Positions 40,153 to 48,524 of a stretch of 64,000 nucleotides of DNA are shown piece by piece. Made by a program: the position numbers and the translations under genes. Source of the stretch: Flavipsychrobacter sp. (GTDB taxonomy: Bacteria > Bacteroidota > Bacteroidia > Chitinophagales > Chitinophagaceae). The notes beneath the pieces are model-generated. The model was not told where the DNA came from. It searched no databases and was given only the letters and a program-made list of their open reading frames with translations. Where the stretch lies: NCBI GenBank assembly GCA_021155965.1, contig JAJNBJ010000012.1, forward strand, positions 1 through 64,000, read 5' to 3'. Position 1 is the first letter of the stretch; every line of letters starts with the position of its first letter.

Positions 40153-41730
40153 TTATCTTCTCCAACTATTGGGTTCATTATTCACTTTGGGCAGCGCTTT
40201 GCGTGGCAGTTTTTCATCGCGCATGGCTGTGTGGTAAACGAACGATGCCATGATGATAGATGCCTGCATCAGGTCGTTGGCACTGGCACGGTCGTAGCTG
40301 TCCATATTGGTGTGGTGCGTGCGGGTGCCGTATTCCAGGCCATCCTGTATGAACTGGAAGCCCGGTATGCCCACCTCATCAAAAGCTATATGGTCGGTAG
40401 AGCCGGTGTTGCGGTAGGTAACTGTGTGCGCGCCAAGGTCTGCAAAAGGTGCCAGCCATTCTTCAAATATGGGGCGCAGTTCATCATTGCCCTGCAGGTA
40501 TATGCCGCGTATCTTGCCGCCGCCATTGTCCAGGTTGTAGTAGGCCGATACTTTGCTGTGCTCCGGTTTCAGTTCCATGGTCAGCCTGTTGCCATAATGG
40601 TTCTTCACATACCCGCGCGATCCCAGCAAGCCCTGCTCTTCACCGCTCCATAATATTACGCGTATAGTGCGGCGTGGTTTCAGGCCAAGTGTTTTGATTA
40701 TCCTTACTGCTTCCATAGCAACTGCTACGCCCGTGCCGTTGTCTGTTGTACCCGTAGATCCATGCCAGCTATCCATATGGCCGCCCAGCATTACCAGTTC
40801 TTCTTTCAGTTTAGGATCGGTGCCGGGTATCTCTGCTACCACATTATATTCTATGGAGTCGGTGGTGAAGAAAGTTGTTTTTGTATCCAGTTCCAGTTTC
40901 ACTTCTTTATCAGCATCCAGCAAGCGCTGTATTTTGGCTATATGCTCAGCGCCCATTTCCAGCTCCGGCAGCACAGGTTTTGCATCCCATGCGCGTGGCG
41001 AACCGTTGGATGTGAACACTGTGCCCATAGTGCCACGCCCGCCACTCAGCACAGCTATTGCACCTTCCGAGATAAAGAACGAATCGATAGACGAGCGCAG
41101 TGCCATGGCTGCAGCCCTTTGGTTGCGCTGCTGCTGGCGTGCTGACGGCGCCGGCGATTCATCGTTGTGCGGGTCCAGGCTCATTTTTGCCAGGTCGGCT
41201 TCGCTAACCCTGCTGGCGTCAGCGGTAAAGTTGGGGCGTGTATCGCCCGGCGTTCCCATCACCACTATCCTGCCCCTTAGCTTGCCAGCATATTGCGCCA
41301 TGTCGGCCATGGTCTCTATCTTCACCATTATTGCGTTGCCGCTTACCAGGCCGTTGGTGCCGGGTGTCCATGCGCGGGGCACAGCTATCAGGTGCTGGTA
41401 GTATGGTGCGGTCATCGCCACATAACACTTATTGATCTCCCACCCTTTGCCAAAGCCGCCCCATGGCTCTATGGCGGCATTCTCCAGCCCCCAGCTTTGC
41501 AGTTTTTCCTTACACCATTTTTCAGCGCTCTTCATCCCCGGCGAACCTGTAAGCCGCGGCCCGTTCACTTCACAAAGCTCAAACAATGTCTGCATCACTT
41601 TCGAATTACCAAATCCCTCATTTTTGATGAGCATGATGGTGCGGAGGTCTGCCTTCTCGGCATTATCACCTTTGAATGATATGAGGATGAGCGCAAATGC
41701 TGCCAGTAATGCTATGGTAAGTCTATGCAT
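40153..41730 (-). CDS. M28 family metallopeptidase (aminopeptidase-like), exported
   Basis: Encodes 525 aa with an N-terminal signal (about residues 1-20, MHRLTIALLAAFALILISF). The zinc-dependent catalytic domain has GGHMDSWHGSTGTTDNGTG (first zinc ligands), WSGEEQGLLGSRGYVKNH, and NTGSTDHIAFDEVGIPGFQFIQD (second half), the layout of M28 aminopeptidases and carboxypeptidases. A PA-like insertion precedes the catalytic part. It probably degrades peptides outside the inner membrane. It is upstream of the GH92 gene on the same strand. Confidence 0.92.
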   Translation of the reverse strand: MHRLTIALLAAFALILISFKGDNAEKADLRTIMLIKNEGFGNSKVMQTLFELCEVNGPRLTGSPGMKSAEKWCKEKLQSWGLENAAIEPWGGFGKGWEINKCYVAMTAPYYQHLIAVPRAWTPGTNGLVSGNAIMVKIETMADMAQYAGKLRGRIVVMGTPGDTRPNFTADASRVSEADLAKMSLDPHNDESPAPSARQQQRNQRAAAMALRSSIDSFFISEGAIAVLSGGRGTMGTVFTSNGSPRAWDAKPVLPELEMGAEHIAKIQRLLDADKEVKLELDTKTTFFTTDSIEYNVVAEIPGTDPKLKEELVMLGGHMDSWHGSTGTTDNGTGVAVAMEAVRIIKTLGLKPRRTIRVILWSGEEQGLLGSRGYVKNHYGNRLTMELKPEHSKVSAYYNLDNGGGKIRGIYLQGNDELRPIFEEWLAPFADLGAHTVTYRNTGSTDHIAFDEVGIPGFQFIQDGLEYGTRTHHTNMDSYDRASANDLMQASIIMASFVYHTAMRDEKLPRKALPKVNNEPNSWRR

Positions 41731-41872
41731 AAATTTGTATTTGTGCGGAAAGTAATAAAACGGATGATGATTTCAGAATTTTCAGGGTGTGTGTGCTCAT
41801 TTTTTCAATTTTTTTTGTAACAACACTTGCATTTATAATATACTGTTTAACAACTACACTATACATTTTTAT

Positions 41873-41891
41873 TTGCGCACTACTTGCGCAC
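41873..41891. repeat. Pair of TTGCGCAC words at 11-bp spacing
   Basis: TTGCGCAC occurs at 41873-41880 and 41884-41891, one helical turn apart. The TGCGCA core and the 11-bp period match the six-unit array at 45320-45380. Confidence 0.5.
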
Positions 41892-41896
41892 TTTTT

Positions 41897-41925
41897 GCCC
41901 GCCCGGCCAGCCGTTCGGACGGGCG
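41897..41925 (+). repeat. Inverted GC-rich repeat, left arm
   Basis: Contains CCGCCCGGCCAGCCGTTCGG and ends in GACGGGC. The right arm (42026-42052) is its reverse complement with a single extra base, about 100 bp away. Its GC content contrasts with the AT-rich surroundings. Confidence 0.6.
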
Positions 41926-42025
41926 CACTTTGTGATTGATTCCCAATAGGCTTGTACCTAAATGGGTTTATACTTGTTTGTCATCCTGAACAAGCGCTCA
42001 GGTGTGTGCCTTGGTGCGCAGTGAA

Positions 42026-42052
42026 GCCCGTCCGAACGGCATGGCCGGGCGG
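42026..42052 (-). repeat. Inverted GC-rich repeat, right arm
   Basis: Reverse complement of the left arm apart from one inserted base in the centre (GCATGGCC against GGCCAGC). The two arms frame about 100 bp. Confidence 0.6.
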
Positions 42053-42110
42053 AAATCTATACTCGCGAGTATAGCCCCTTCTTTCCTGCCAATGACAGCG
42101 AAGTGTAACC

Positions 42111-42209
42111 ATGTAAAGTTCGCAAGAGTTTTTTTGTTAGAAAAATCAAAGATCCTTGACGGTACAGAAACAGTACCCAAGGTTTTGGGATGTAATACCA
42201 GCGCAGGTT
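42111..42209. repeat. Degenerate ~95-bp repeat with a TGACGG palindrome, copy 2
   Basis: Same block order as 364-457: ATGTAAAGTTCG (42111-42122), then CCTTGACGGTAC...GTACCCAAGG palindrome (42154-42182), then TACCAGCGCAGGTT (42196-42209). Confidence 0.55.
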
Positions 42210-42362
42210 TGAGCAGGTTTTAAGGTTTTAGAATTTTACAGAATTTGTGAAGACACACCTAACCCCTATCAAGCGGGGAAGTGATGAATGTCCTACGCGA
42301 GGAGACCCAAATATGGTGGGTTGCTTTGTTCCTGCCAACGACCGGAAGTTTATTTTAAGTGT

Positions 42363-43328
42363 TTATTTAGTAAGGTTATTCAACTGTGCTTTGAATTGTG
42401 CGGGGTCTGTTTCGAAAAGTGTGACGGTGTAGGTTTCTCCTGTTTTTGGAGTGGCGGCTGTGACTCCGGCGTAGAAGCGATCATTAACTAAGCCATAAAA
42501 AATAAAATGTACAGGACAGTTAAAAAAATCAAAATTGAAGTTCATATCAAGGCCACGAAACGGGCCATTATAAACAGCTTTAAAATTGTCGACCAGAATG
42601 AACCCACGCAGATAAGGTAAACTACCTGGAGTGATGCCGGATATAACCACATTCACCGTAATTTTCTGGTATTGATATAAGCCTGCAAATTTACCTTTGA
42701 GGAATACGTCTGCGTTAATATATCGTAAGCTATCTGAAATAATAGTAACAGTATCTCCATTATAAATAATGGCTCTGATCCCTCCACCTGAATCTGTTCT
42801 TTTCCAGTTGACTTTATTGTCTGCAGATGGCGGGTTGGCAGTACCTGCAAAAAATTCCATACCCTTAACAGTGTCTTTGTCTTTTGGAATAGTGGCAGAG
42901 ACAGTGCAGCCTCCGGACTTTAGATAAATTGGCTGTCCTGCAAGGGTCGCTTTTATAGATATTTCGCCGCCTGATAGCAGAGGCTCATCATCACTTACAG
43001 GCAGCATCTTCGAAAATATCATATCCCCTTTCTTCAGGTATTCGGCTACTTCAAACTGCACGTTAGTGGTAACGGCATTGCCTGCGGCATCCTGCAGGCA
43101 GTTGGGGGGTATCACATAGCGTGTGCCGCTGGTGCCATAGAATGTGCCGCCGGTGCCGCCATTAACAGTTACGTATTTTGGTTTCACTTCCAGCATCTGG
43201 TAGATGGCATCCATTGAGGAATAGGTACTGAAGGTGGAGGTAGTTGAGGGTAAGGTTTCCGGCTTTTTGCAGGAAGCGACAACTATGCAAAATGCAGCGA
43301 CCGCAAGTATATTCTTTGTCATGTTCAT
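42363..43328 (-). CDS. Lipoprotein, tandem paralogue B
   Basis: Encodes 321 aa with a signal and lipobox (CIVVASCKK), so probably lipidated. The N-terminal ~95 residues (SSMDAIYQMLEVKPKYVTV...SGTRYVIPPNCLQDAAGN) and the last ~30 (GVTAATPKTGETYTVTLFE) match paralogue A almost exactly, whereas the centre differs. It appears to be a beta-rich adhesion or binding protein. No domain is recognised. It lies 5 bp after gene A in the direction of transcription. Confidence 0.72.
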   Translation of the reverse strand: MNMTKNILAVAAFCIVVASCKKPETLPSTTSTFSTYSSMDAIYQMLEVKPKYVTVNGGTGGTFYGTSGTRYVIPPNCLQDAAGNAVTTNVQFEVAEYLKKGDMIFSKMLPVSDDEPLLSGGEISIKATLAGQPIYLKSGGCTVSATIPKDKDTVKGMEFFAGTANPPSADNKVNWKRTDSGGGIRAIIYNGDTVTIISDSLRYINADVFLKGKFAGLYQYQKITVNVVISGITPGSLPYLRGFILVDNFKAVYNGPFRGLDMNFNFDFFNCPVHFIFYGLVNDRFYAGVTAATPKTGETYTVTLFETDPAQFKAQLNNLTK

Positions 43329-43333
43329 AATGT

Positions 43334-44299
43334 TTACTTAGTAAGGTTATTTAATTGTGCTTTGAATTGAGCAGGGTCTGTTTCGAAGAGAGTGACTGTA
43401 TAGTTCTCCCCTGTTTTTGGTGTAGCGGCAGTGACACCAGCGTAGAAGCGTTTATTTATAAGCGCGTATGATACAAAATGCACTGGAATGTCGGGCACAT
43501 GATGTTCTGAATAAACATTATCTACAGGGCCACCATACCAACTACAATTCCAAAAGCTTTTATAATTGTCATAGAACGCATAGGTATGTAGTTCGTCTGT
43601 CGACGTAAGTGTGGCATTGGATGCCATAATAGTAATTTTAAAGGTTTGATACTTCCAACCCGAAAGACCAAGTCTGTCTGCATTGCAGAACCTGAAGCTA
43701 TCTGATATAATTTCCAAGGTATCCTTGATTCTGTCGAAGGGCTTAACTATAGGCCTGACAATACCCGCTGAATCATTTTTCTTCCAATTCACCTTATTCT
43801 TTATTGAGTCTGGCCCTGGCCTTCCTGCAAAAAACTCCATCCCATCAGTAGTGTCCCCATTTCTTGGAATATTTGCCAGGCAAGTACAACCCGGTTTCAA
43901 ATAAATTTTCTGCCCGGATAAGGTTGCGCTTATATAAAACTCCCCGCCAGAGATCAGTTCATTATTGTCACTTTGAGGCAACACACCCGAAAAAATCATA
44001 TCACCCTTCTTCAGGTATTCAGCTACTTCAAATTGCACGCTGGCGATAACAGGGTTGCCTGCGCCATCCTGCAGGCAGTTGGGCGGTATCACGTAGCGTG
44101 TGCCACTGGTGCCATAGAAGGTGCCTCCGGTGCCGCCATTAACAGTTACGTATTTTGGTTTCACTTCCAGCATCTGGTAGATGGTATCCATTGAGGAGTA
44201 GGTACTGAAGGTGGAGGTGGTTGAGGGTAAGGTTTCCGGCTTTTTGCATGATGCTATGAGGACAATAACACCTGCGCAAAGGAGTAATATATTTTTCAT
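43334..44299 (-). CDS. Lipoprotein, tandem paralogue A
   Basis: Encodes 321 aa from ATG 44299 (MKNILLLCAGVIVLIASCKK), the start set by the lipoprotein signal; earlier in-frame residues extend past the promoter box TACTTTTG at 44325-44332. N-terminal and C-terminal parts are near-identical with paralogue B, while the central ~150 residues are diverged. It is the first gene of the pair. Function unknown. Confidence 0.72.
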   Translation of the reverse strand: MKNILLLCAGVIVLIASCKKPETLPSTTSTFSTYSSMDTIYQMLEVKPKYVTVNGGTGGTFYGTSGTRYVIPPNCLQDGAGNPVIASVQFEVAEYLKKGDMIFSGVLPQSDNNELISGGEFYISATLSGQKIYLKPGCTCLANIPRNGDTTDGMEFFAGRPGPDSIKNKVNWKKNDSAGIVRPIVKPFDRIKDTLEIISDSFRFCNADRLGLSGWKYQTFKITIMASNATLTSTDELHTYAFYDNYKSFWNCSWYGGPVDNVYSEHHVPDIPVHFVSYALINKRFYAGVTAATPKTGENYTVTLFETDPAQFKAQLNNLTK

Positions 44300-44324
44300 A
44301 AAGCTGATTTTTATGTTATAGTAG

Positions 44325-44332
44325 CAAAAGTA
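44325..44332 (-). promoter_or_regulatory. -7 box (TACTTTTG, minus strand)
   Basis: The plus strand reads CAAAAGTA; exact TAnnTTTG match 25 bp before the start of paralogue A. Confidence 0.55.
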
Positions 44333-44509
44333 GTGCCGGATTTGCACAAAAAAATAGGTATAAATACCCATTTTTCGTTGCAAAGCCGGCCCGTTTGTAA
44401 CCAGGGGTTAATAGACTCGCTTCTTTTGATAAAGATCCCCTCCTTCCTTGCTTTCTGCCAATACATCTCCACTAGTCGAAAGGTCTCGCTTGCGAAACAT
44501 ACAACTTTT

Positions 44510-44627
44510 CACTGGCCCAAGTCTGTAGCACAGCATTGAGCGCAGCAGACTTGTGCCTCCCAATCCTTCACTGACCCAAGTCTGTAGTACAGCATTGAGC
44601 GTGGCAGACTTCTACCTCCCGATCTCT
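44510..44627. repeat. Tandem duplication of a ~59-bp unit
   Basis: Two adjacent copies begin CACTG.CCCAAGTCTGTAG at 44510 and 44569. Each unit contains an AAGTCTG/CAGACTT inverted pair. The copies differ at about nine positions, so the duplication is not very recent. Confidence 0.7.
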
Positions 44628-44982
44628 CAGGTCTGCAACCGGCATCGGAACGGCGAAATTGAGGATCTGGTGTCTCAGTTTAAAAATTATGTAAACATGA
44701 ATCGGCAATTATTTTATATCTTGTTTGCAAAGTTTGCCGCATGAAATATATACTCCTCTTTGGTCTGCCTGACACTAGAGAACTTGGTATTTTATCGCTC
44801 ATTGTGTTTTTGCTGGTTTTCTTTAAGTTGGCGCGATGGCATGAGCAAAGTAAAAATAATAAATAAGGGCGCTGCCTGGAGTTATTTTCTGCAACAGCCT
44901 CACACAAATCCCTCACAAAAAAGCGCCAAAAAATTCATACCATAAATCAGCTCAAAACTGCGCCCCTGCTGCAAAGTATTTT

Positions 44983-45036
44983 CCATGACGGTACTATTTT
45001 AGTACCGTGACGGTACAGTTTTCTGTACCGTCATGG
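44983..45036. repeat. Nested TGACGGTAC palindrome
   Basis: Outer arms CCATGACGGTAC and GTACCGTCATGG enclose two inner hairpins, GGTACTATTTTAGTACC and GGTACAGTTTTCTGTACC. Related simpler palindromes lie at 407-429 and 42154-42182. Confidence 0.7.
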
Positions 45037-45319
45037 TTTTCCCATTTTTTCCCTCCGGAAATTGATACGAACTTTACTTAGTGCAAGAAAATTTTGAACA
45101 AAATGCAACACAGCTTAAAATATATGCGGACTTATTCCCCCTTTAGAAGCGGGTGGCCTTTAGGACGGGGGATGTTGACGGGGACATTGATGCCGGCAGA
45201 TCGGAGATATATCAGGTGGTTAACTCGCTCATTGCCGGCATGTGATCCTAACACGGAAGTGCATAACAATATAAACCTATTAGAAACCAGACTTACGACT
45301 TATGACTCACGACTAAAAA

Positions 45320-45380
45320 TGCGCAAAGAATGCGCAAAAGTGCGCAAGAAATGCGCAAATAGTGCGCAAATAGTGCGCAA
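45320..45380. repeat. Six TGCGCAA words at 10-11 bp phase
   Basis: TGCGCAA starts at 45320, 45331, 45341, 45352, 45363 and 45374, giving spacings 11, 10, 11, 11, 11. The array is about 90-150 bp upstream of the -7 box for the M16 peptidase gene. Confidence 0.7.
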
Positions 45381-45466
45381 AAAAAATTTGATAAGATATT
45401 ATGAACCAATCACTTAAACAAAAAGCCGTCTCCCACACAAAAAATTGTGCAAAAGCGCATTTCAGT

Positions 45467-45474
45467 TAACTTTG
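45467..45474 (+). promoter_or_regulatory. -7 box (TAACTTTG)
   Basis: Exact TAnnTTTG match 19 bp before the ATG of the M16 peptidase. Confidence 0.65.
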
Positions 45475-45493
45475 GCAACACAAAAAACAGATC

Positions 45494-46732
45494 ATGCTTC
45501 AGTTCGAACGGTTTACATTGAATAATGGGTTAAGGGTACTGGTACATATTGATAAAGCTACCCCAATGGTGGCTATGAATATACTGTATGATGTAGGCGC
45601 ACGCGATGAGGAGGCCAACCGCACCGGCTTTGCACACCTGTTCGAGCACCTGATGTTTGGCGGCAGCATGAATATACCCGTATATGATGAGCCGCTGCAA
45701 ATGGCAGGCGGCGAGAATAATGCCTACACCACCAACGATATTACCAACTACCACCTGCAGATTCCGCTCAAAAATATAGAGACCGCCTTCTGGCTGGAGA
45801 GCGACCGCATGCTATCCCTCGCCTTCAGCGAAAAAAGCCTCGATGTGCAGCGCAAAGTGGTGTGCGAGGAATTCAAAGAGCACTACCTGAACAAACCATA
45901 CGGCGATGCATGGCACCTGATGCGCAAGATCGCATACAAGCAGCACCCCTACCAGTGGCCAACCATAGGCATGAACCTGGAACAGATAGAGACAGCCCAA
46001 CTGGACGATGTGAAAGCCTTTTTTTATAAGCACTACAACCCCTTGAACGCTGTGATGTGTGTAGCCGGCAATATCACCGTGAAGCAGGTAAAAGAATTAT
46101 CAGAAAGATGGTTTGGCAATATACCCTCCGGCGATAAATACGTTCGTAATGTAGCTGCAGAGCCTGCGCAACAGGAAGCACGCACACAAACCGTGCATGC
46201 AGATGTGCCGCTGGATGCGTTGTACAAAGCATGGCACATAGGCCCAAGGCTTACCCCACCCTACTATGCCACTGACCTGATAACAGAGATAATGGGCAGC
46301 GGCTTTGCATCGCGCCTGTACCAGCGGCTGGTAAAAGAAGAGCAGTTGTTCAGCAACATCAACTGCTACCACACAGGCAGCCTGGATCCCGGGCTGGTAG
46401 TGATAGAAGGAAAGATACGCGAAGGCAAAAGCATAGAAGCAGCCAACGAAGCTGTGGAGGCCGAACTGGCAAAGCTTGTAGCCGGTGGCGTAACCGACGA
46501 TGAACTGCAAAAAGCAAAAAATAAAATAGAGGCAATGATCGCCTTTGAAGATATGACACTGCTGAGCCGCGCCAACAACCTCGCCTTCTACGAGCTCATG
46601 GGCGATGCCGCAATGATCAATAAAGAATGGGACCACTACCAATCCGTAACAAAAGATTTCCTCCGGGAAACCGCGCAACAAATTTTCAGAACAGAGAATA
46701 GCAACACACTATTCTACAAAAAGAAAACATAA
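45494..46732 (+). CDS. M16 family zinc metallopeptidase
   Basis: Encodes 412 aa, no signal peptide seen, so probably cytoplasmic. The inverted zinc motif HLFEHLMFGG (HxxEH, about residues 46-55) is present, and the downstream Glu ligand is probably in VVCEEFKEHYLNKPYGDAWH (about 126-145). A second, inactive-type M16 domain fills the C-terminal half (from about 165), with RLYQRLVKEEQLFSNI. Many Bacteroidota carry two adjacent M16 genes; only one is seen here, and the gene is followed by a terminator before the ftsZ gene. Confidence 0.92.
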   Translation: MLQFERFTLNNGLRVLVHIDKATPMVAMNILYDVGARDEEANRTGFAHLFEHLMFGGSMNIPVYDEPLQMAGGENNAYTTNDITNYHLQIPLKNIETAFWLESDRMLSLAFSEKSLDVQRKVVCEEFKEHYLNKPYGDAWHLMRKIAYKQHPYQWPTIGMNLEQIETAQLDDVKAFFYKHYNPLNAVMCVAGNITVKQVKELSERWFGNIPSGDKYVRNVAAEPAQQEARTQTVHADVPLDALYKAWHIGPRLTPPYYATDLITEIMGSGFASRLYQRLVKEEQLFSNINCYHTGSLDPGLVVIEGKIREGKSIEAANEAVEAELAKLVAGGVTDDELQKAKNKIEAMIAFEDMTLLSRANNLAFYELMGDAAMINKEWDHYQSVTKDFLRETAQQIFRTENSNTLFYKKKT

Positions 46733-46738
46733 AAAAAT

Positions 46739-46760
46739 GCTCCCGTTAGAAAACGGGAGC
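46739..46760. terminator. Terminator between M16 gene and ftsZ
   Basis: A stem GCTCCCGTT/AACGGGAGC with loop AGAA, preceded by an A-run, lies between the two convergent genes. For the leftward dcw transcript the A-run reads as T. Confidence 0.8.
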
Positions 46761-46791
46761 CTACGCAATATAAATAAACAAAAGAAACAAC

Positions 46792-48456
46792 TTAGTCCGG
46801 CTTTTTGCCGTCGAGGAATGTATTGATAGTTTGTATTGCTGCCTGCGGATTGTTCTGGTTATCGTTCATCCCCACAGAGTAGCCACTGTAATAAGGGTCA
46901 GAAGAGGCCACCTGGTTGTCCAGCTTCATATTCTTACGCATGTATGCAGGAACATTTTCCATCTCATCGCTGCTATCCGTGCCTTTTATATTAAAGCTCA
47001 TACGGCGCAGGCGCTCAGCACGGTCTTCAAGTGCTTTCTTCTGCTCCTCGAACCTTCTCTTCTCTTCGATCTCATCCGCAGAAAGAAAACGCTCACCTAT
47101 CTTCATTACAGGTTGCTCTTCAACCGGCTCATTTTTCATAACCAGTTGCATAGGTATCTCTTCTGCCTTCCGTTCCTCCTCCCCGAAAACGGGTACATCA
47201 ATTACGGTCATAACAGGCTCCTCGGCCACCACCATAACCGGCTGTTCAACTATAGGCTCCGGTTGCACTTCAGGTTCTGTGCGGTTGGCAAATGCTTCAG
47301 CCGGCCTGAAGTCATACACCGTGTTTACAACCGGCTGCATCTCCACCAATGTAGGAGACATGCTCTCGGGTTGCCTTACCACCTGCTTCAGTTCAGGAAT
47401 ATGTACTTCAGCCGGCGTGTTTATTTCACCGAGCTTCACTACTATCTTTTCAGGCTCATTGTTCTTCGCAGGATACTCTGATTTGATATCCTTGTGGTTG
47501 AAACCTGTAGCAATTACAGTCACCGCGATCCGCTCATGCAGGTTAGGATCGTGGCCCATACCCAGGATAACATCGCAATTATCACCAGCCTGTTGCTGCA
47601 CATATGCCTGTATAGCCTCTGCCTCATCCATAGTATGTTCGTGCTCACCGGCAGCAGATGTAATGTTGAGGAGTAACCACTTAGCGCCGCGGATGTCATT
47701 GTCATTCAGCAATGGCGAGCTTAATGCTTCTTCCACAGCCATCAGTGCTCGGTTCTCACCTGTAGCCGATGCACTGCCAAGGATCGCAACACCGCCGTTC
47801 TTCATTACCGTACAAACGTCAGCAAAGTCAACATTTATCTGTCCTGTAGTAGTGATCACATCAGTGATACATTTTGCAGCCGTAGCCAGTATATCATCAG
47901 CCTTTGCAAACGCCTGCGTGAATGGCAGGTTGCCAAACTGCTGGCGCAGCTTATCATTAGAGATGATGAGTATAGTATCCACATGATCGCGCATTCGGTC
48001 AATGCCTTCCTGTGCCTGTTTCATACGCTTGCGGCCCTCATAAGTGAACGGCGTGGTAACGATACCCACTGTGAGGATACCGAGATCGCGGCATATTTTC
48101 GCTACCACAGGAGCACCACCAGTACCGGTGCCGCCACCCATACCTGCTGTAATAAACGCCATGCGTGTATTTACCTTCAATATCTTGGAAACATCCTCAA
48201 GGCTCTCCTCGCACGATTGCTTACCGATCTCGGGGTTAGCGCCGGCGCCAAGGCCTTGTGTGAGGTGCGGGCCAAGCTGTATTTTATTGGCAACAGGACT
48301 AAGCGCCAGCGCCTGTGAATCTGTATTGCATACCACAAAATCCACTCCTTCAATACCAAGGTTATGCATATAGTTCACGGCGTTGCTTCCGCCGCCGCCT
48401 ACACCTATTACTTTAATGATCGATGACTGATTCTTTGGAATTTCGAAATGTATCAT
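46792..48456 (-). CDS. ftsZ: Cell division protein FtsZ
   Basis: Encodes 554 aa. The tubulin-like GTPase forms the Z ring. The GTP-binding signature GMGGGTGTGGAPVVAK is at about residue 103-118, and the N-terminus VIGVGGGGSNAVNYMH is typical. After the ~320-residue globular part comes a long variable linker rich in Glu, Val and Pro (e.g. EPEVQPEPIVEQPVMVVAEEP), and a conserved C-terminal peptide (AIQTINTFLDGKKPD) binds FtsA. The 68-bp gap to ftsA and the terminator downstream end the dcw cluster. Confidence 0.98.
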   Translation of the reverse strand: MIHFEIPKNQSSIIKVIGVGGGGSNAVNYMHNLGIEGVDFVVCNTDSQALALSPVANKIQLGPHLTQGLGAGANPEIGKQSCEESLEDVSKILKVNTRMAFITAGMGGGTGTGGAPVVAKICRDLGILTVGIVTTPFTYEGRKRMKQAQEGIDRMRDHVDTILIISNDKLRQQFGNLPFTQAFAKADDILATAAKCITDVITTTGQINVDFADVCTVMKNGGVAILGSASATGENRALMAVEEALSSPLLNDNDIRGAKWLLLNITSAAGEHEHTMDEAEAIQAYVQQQAGDNCDVILGMGHDPNLHERIAVTVIATGFNHKDIKSEYPAKNNEPEKIVVKLGEINTPAEVHIPELKQVVRQPESMSPTLVEMQPVVNTVYDFRPAEAFANRTEPEVQPEPIVEQPVMVVAEEPVMTVIDVPVFGEEERKAEEIPMQLVMKNEPVEEQPVMKIGERFLSADEIEEKRRFEEQKKALEDRAERLRRMSFNIKGTDSSDEMENVPAYMRKNMKLDNQVASSDPYYSGYSVGMNDNQNNPQAAIQTINTFLDGKKPD

Positions 48457-48524
48457 ATTGCTTCTTTTGCAGGTTAGTAAATAAAATGGTTAGTTGTGTT
48501 TGTTTATAATTTATATGCAGTTAA

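Larger units (their letters stand above)
41731..42362. other. Repeat-rich non-coding region
   Basis: 632 bp with no supported gene. It holds a TTGCGCAC pair (41873-41891), a GC-rich inverted repeat (41897-41925 and 42026-42052) and a degenerate copy of the 364-457 repeat (42111-42209). It is the upstream region of the M28 gene and the 3' side of the lipoprotein pair. Confidence 0.6.
44333..45466. other. 1.1-kb repeat-rich intergenic region
   Basis: No supported gene. Present are a 59-bp tandem duplication (44510-44627), a nested palindrome (44983-45036), and a TGCGCAA array (45320-45380). Frames at 44680-44945 and 45094-45417 are too repeat-derived or too weak to call. Confidence 0.6.

Noticed and set aside
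45320-45380. CRISPR-like array
   Set aside because: Repeats are 7 bp with 3-4-bp gaps and no spacers or cas genes.
45094-45417. 107-codon frame in the repeat region before the M16 gene
   Set aside because: Its C-terminal part is the TGCGCAA array and the rest is repeat-like; no domain or promoter.
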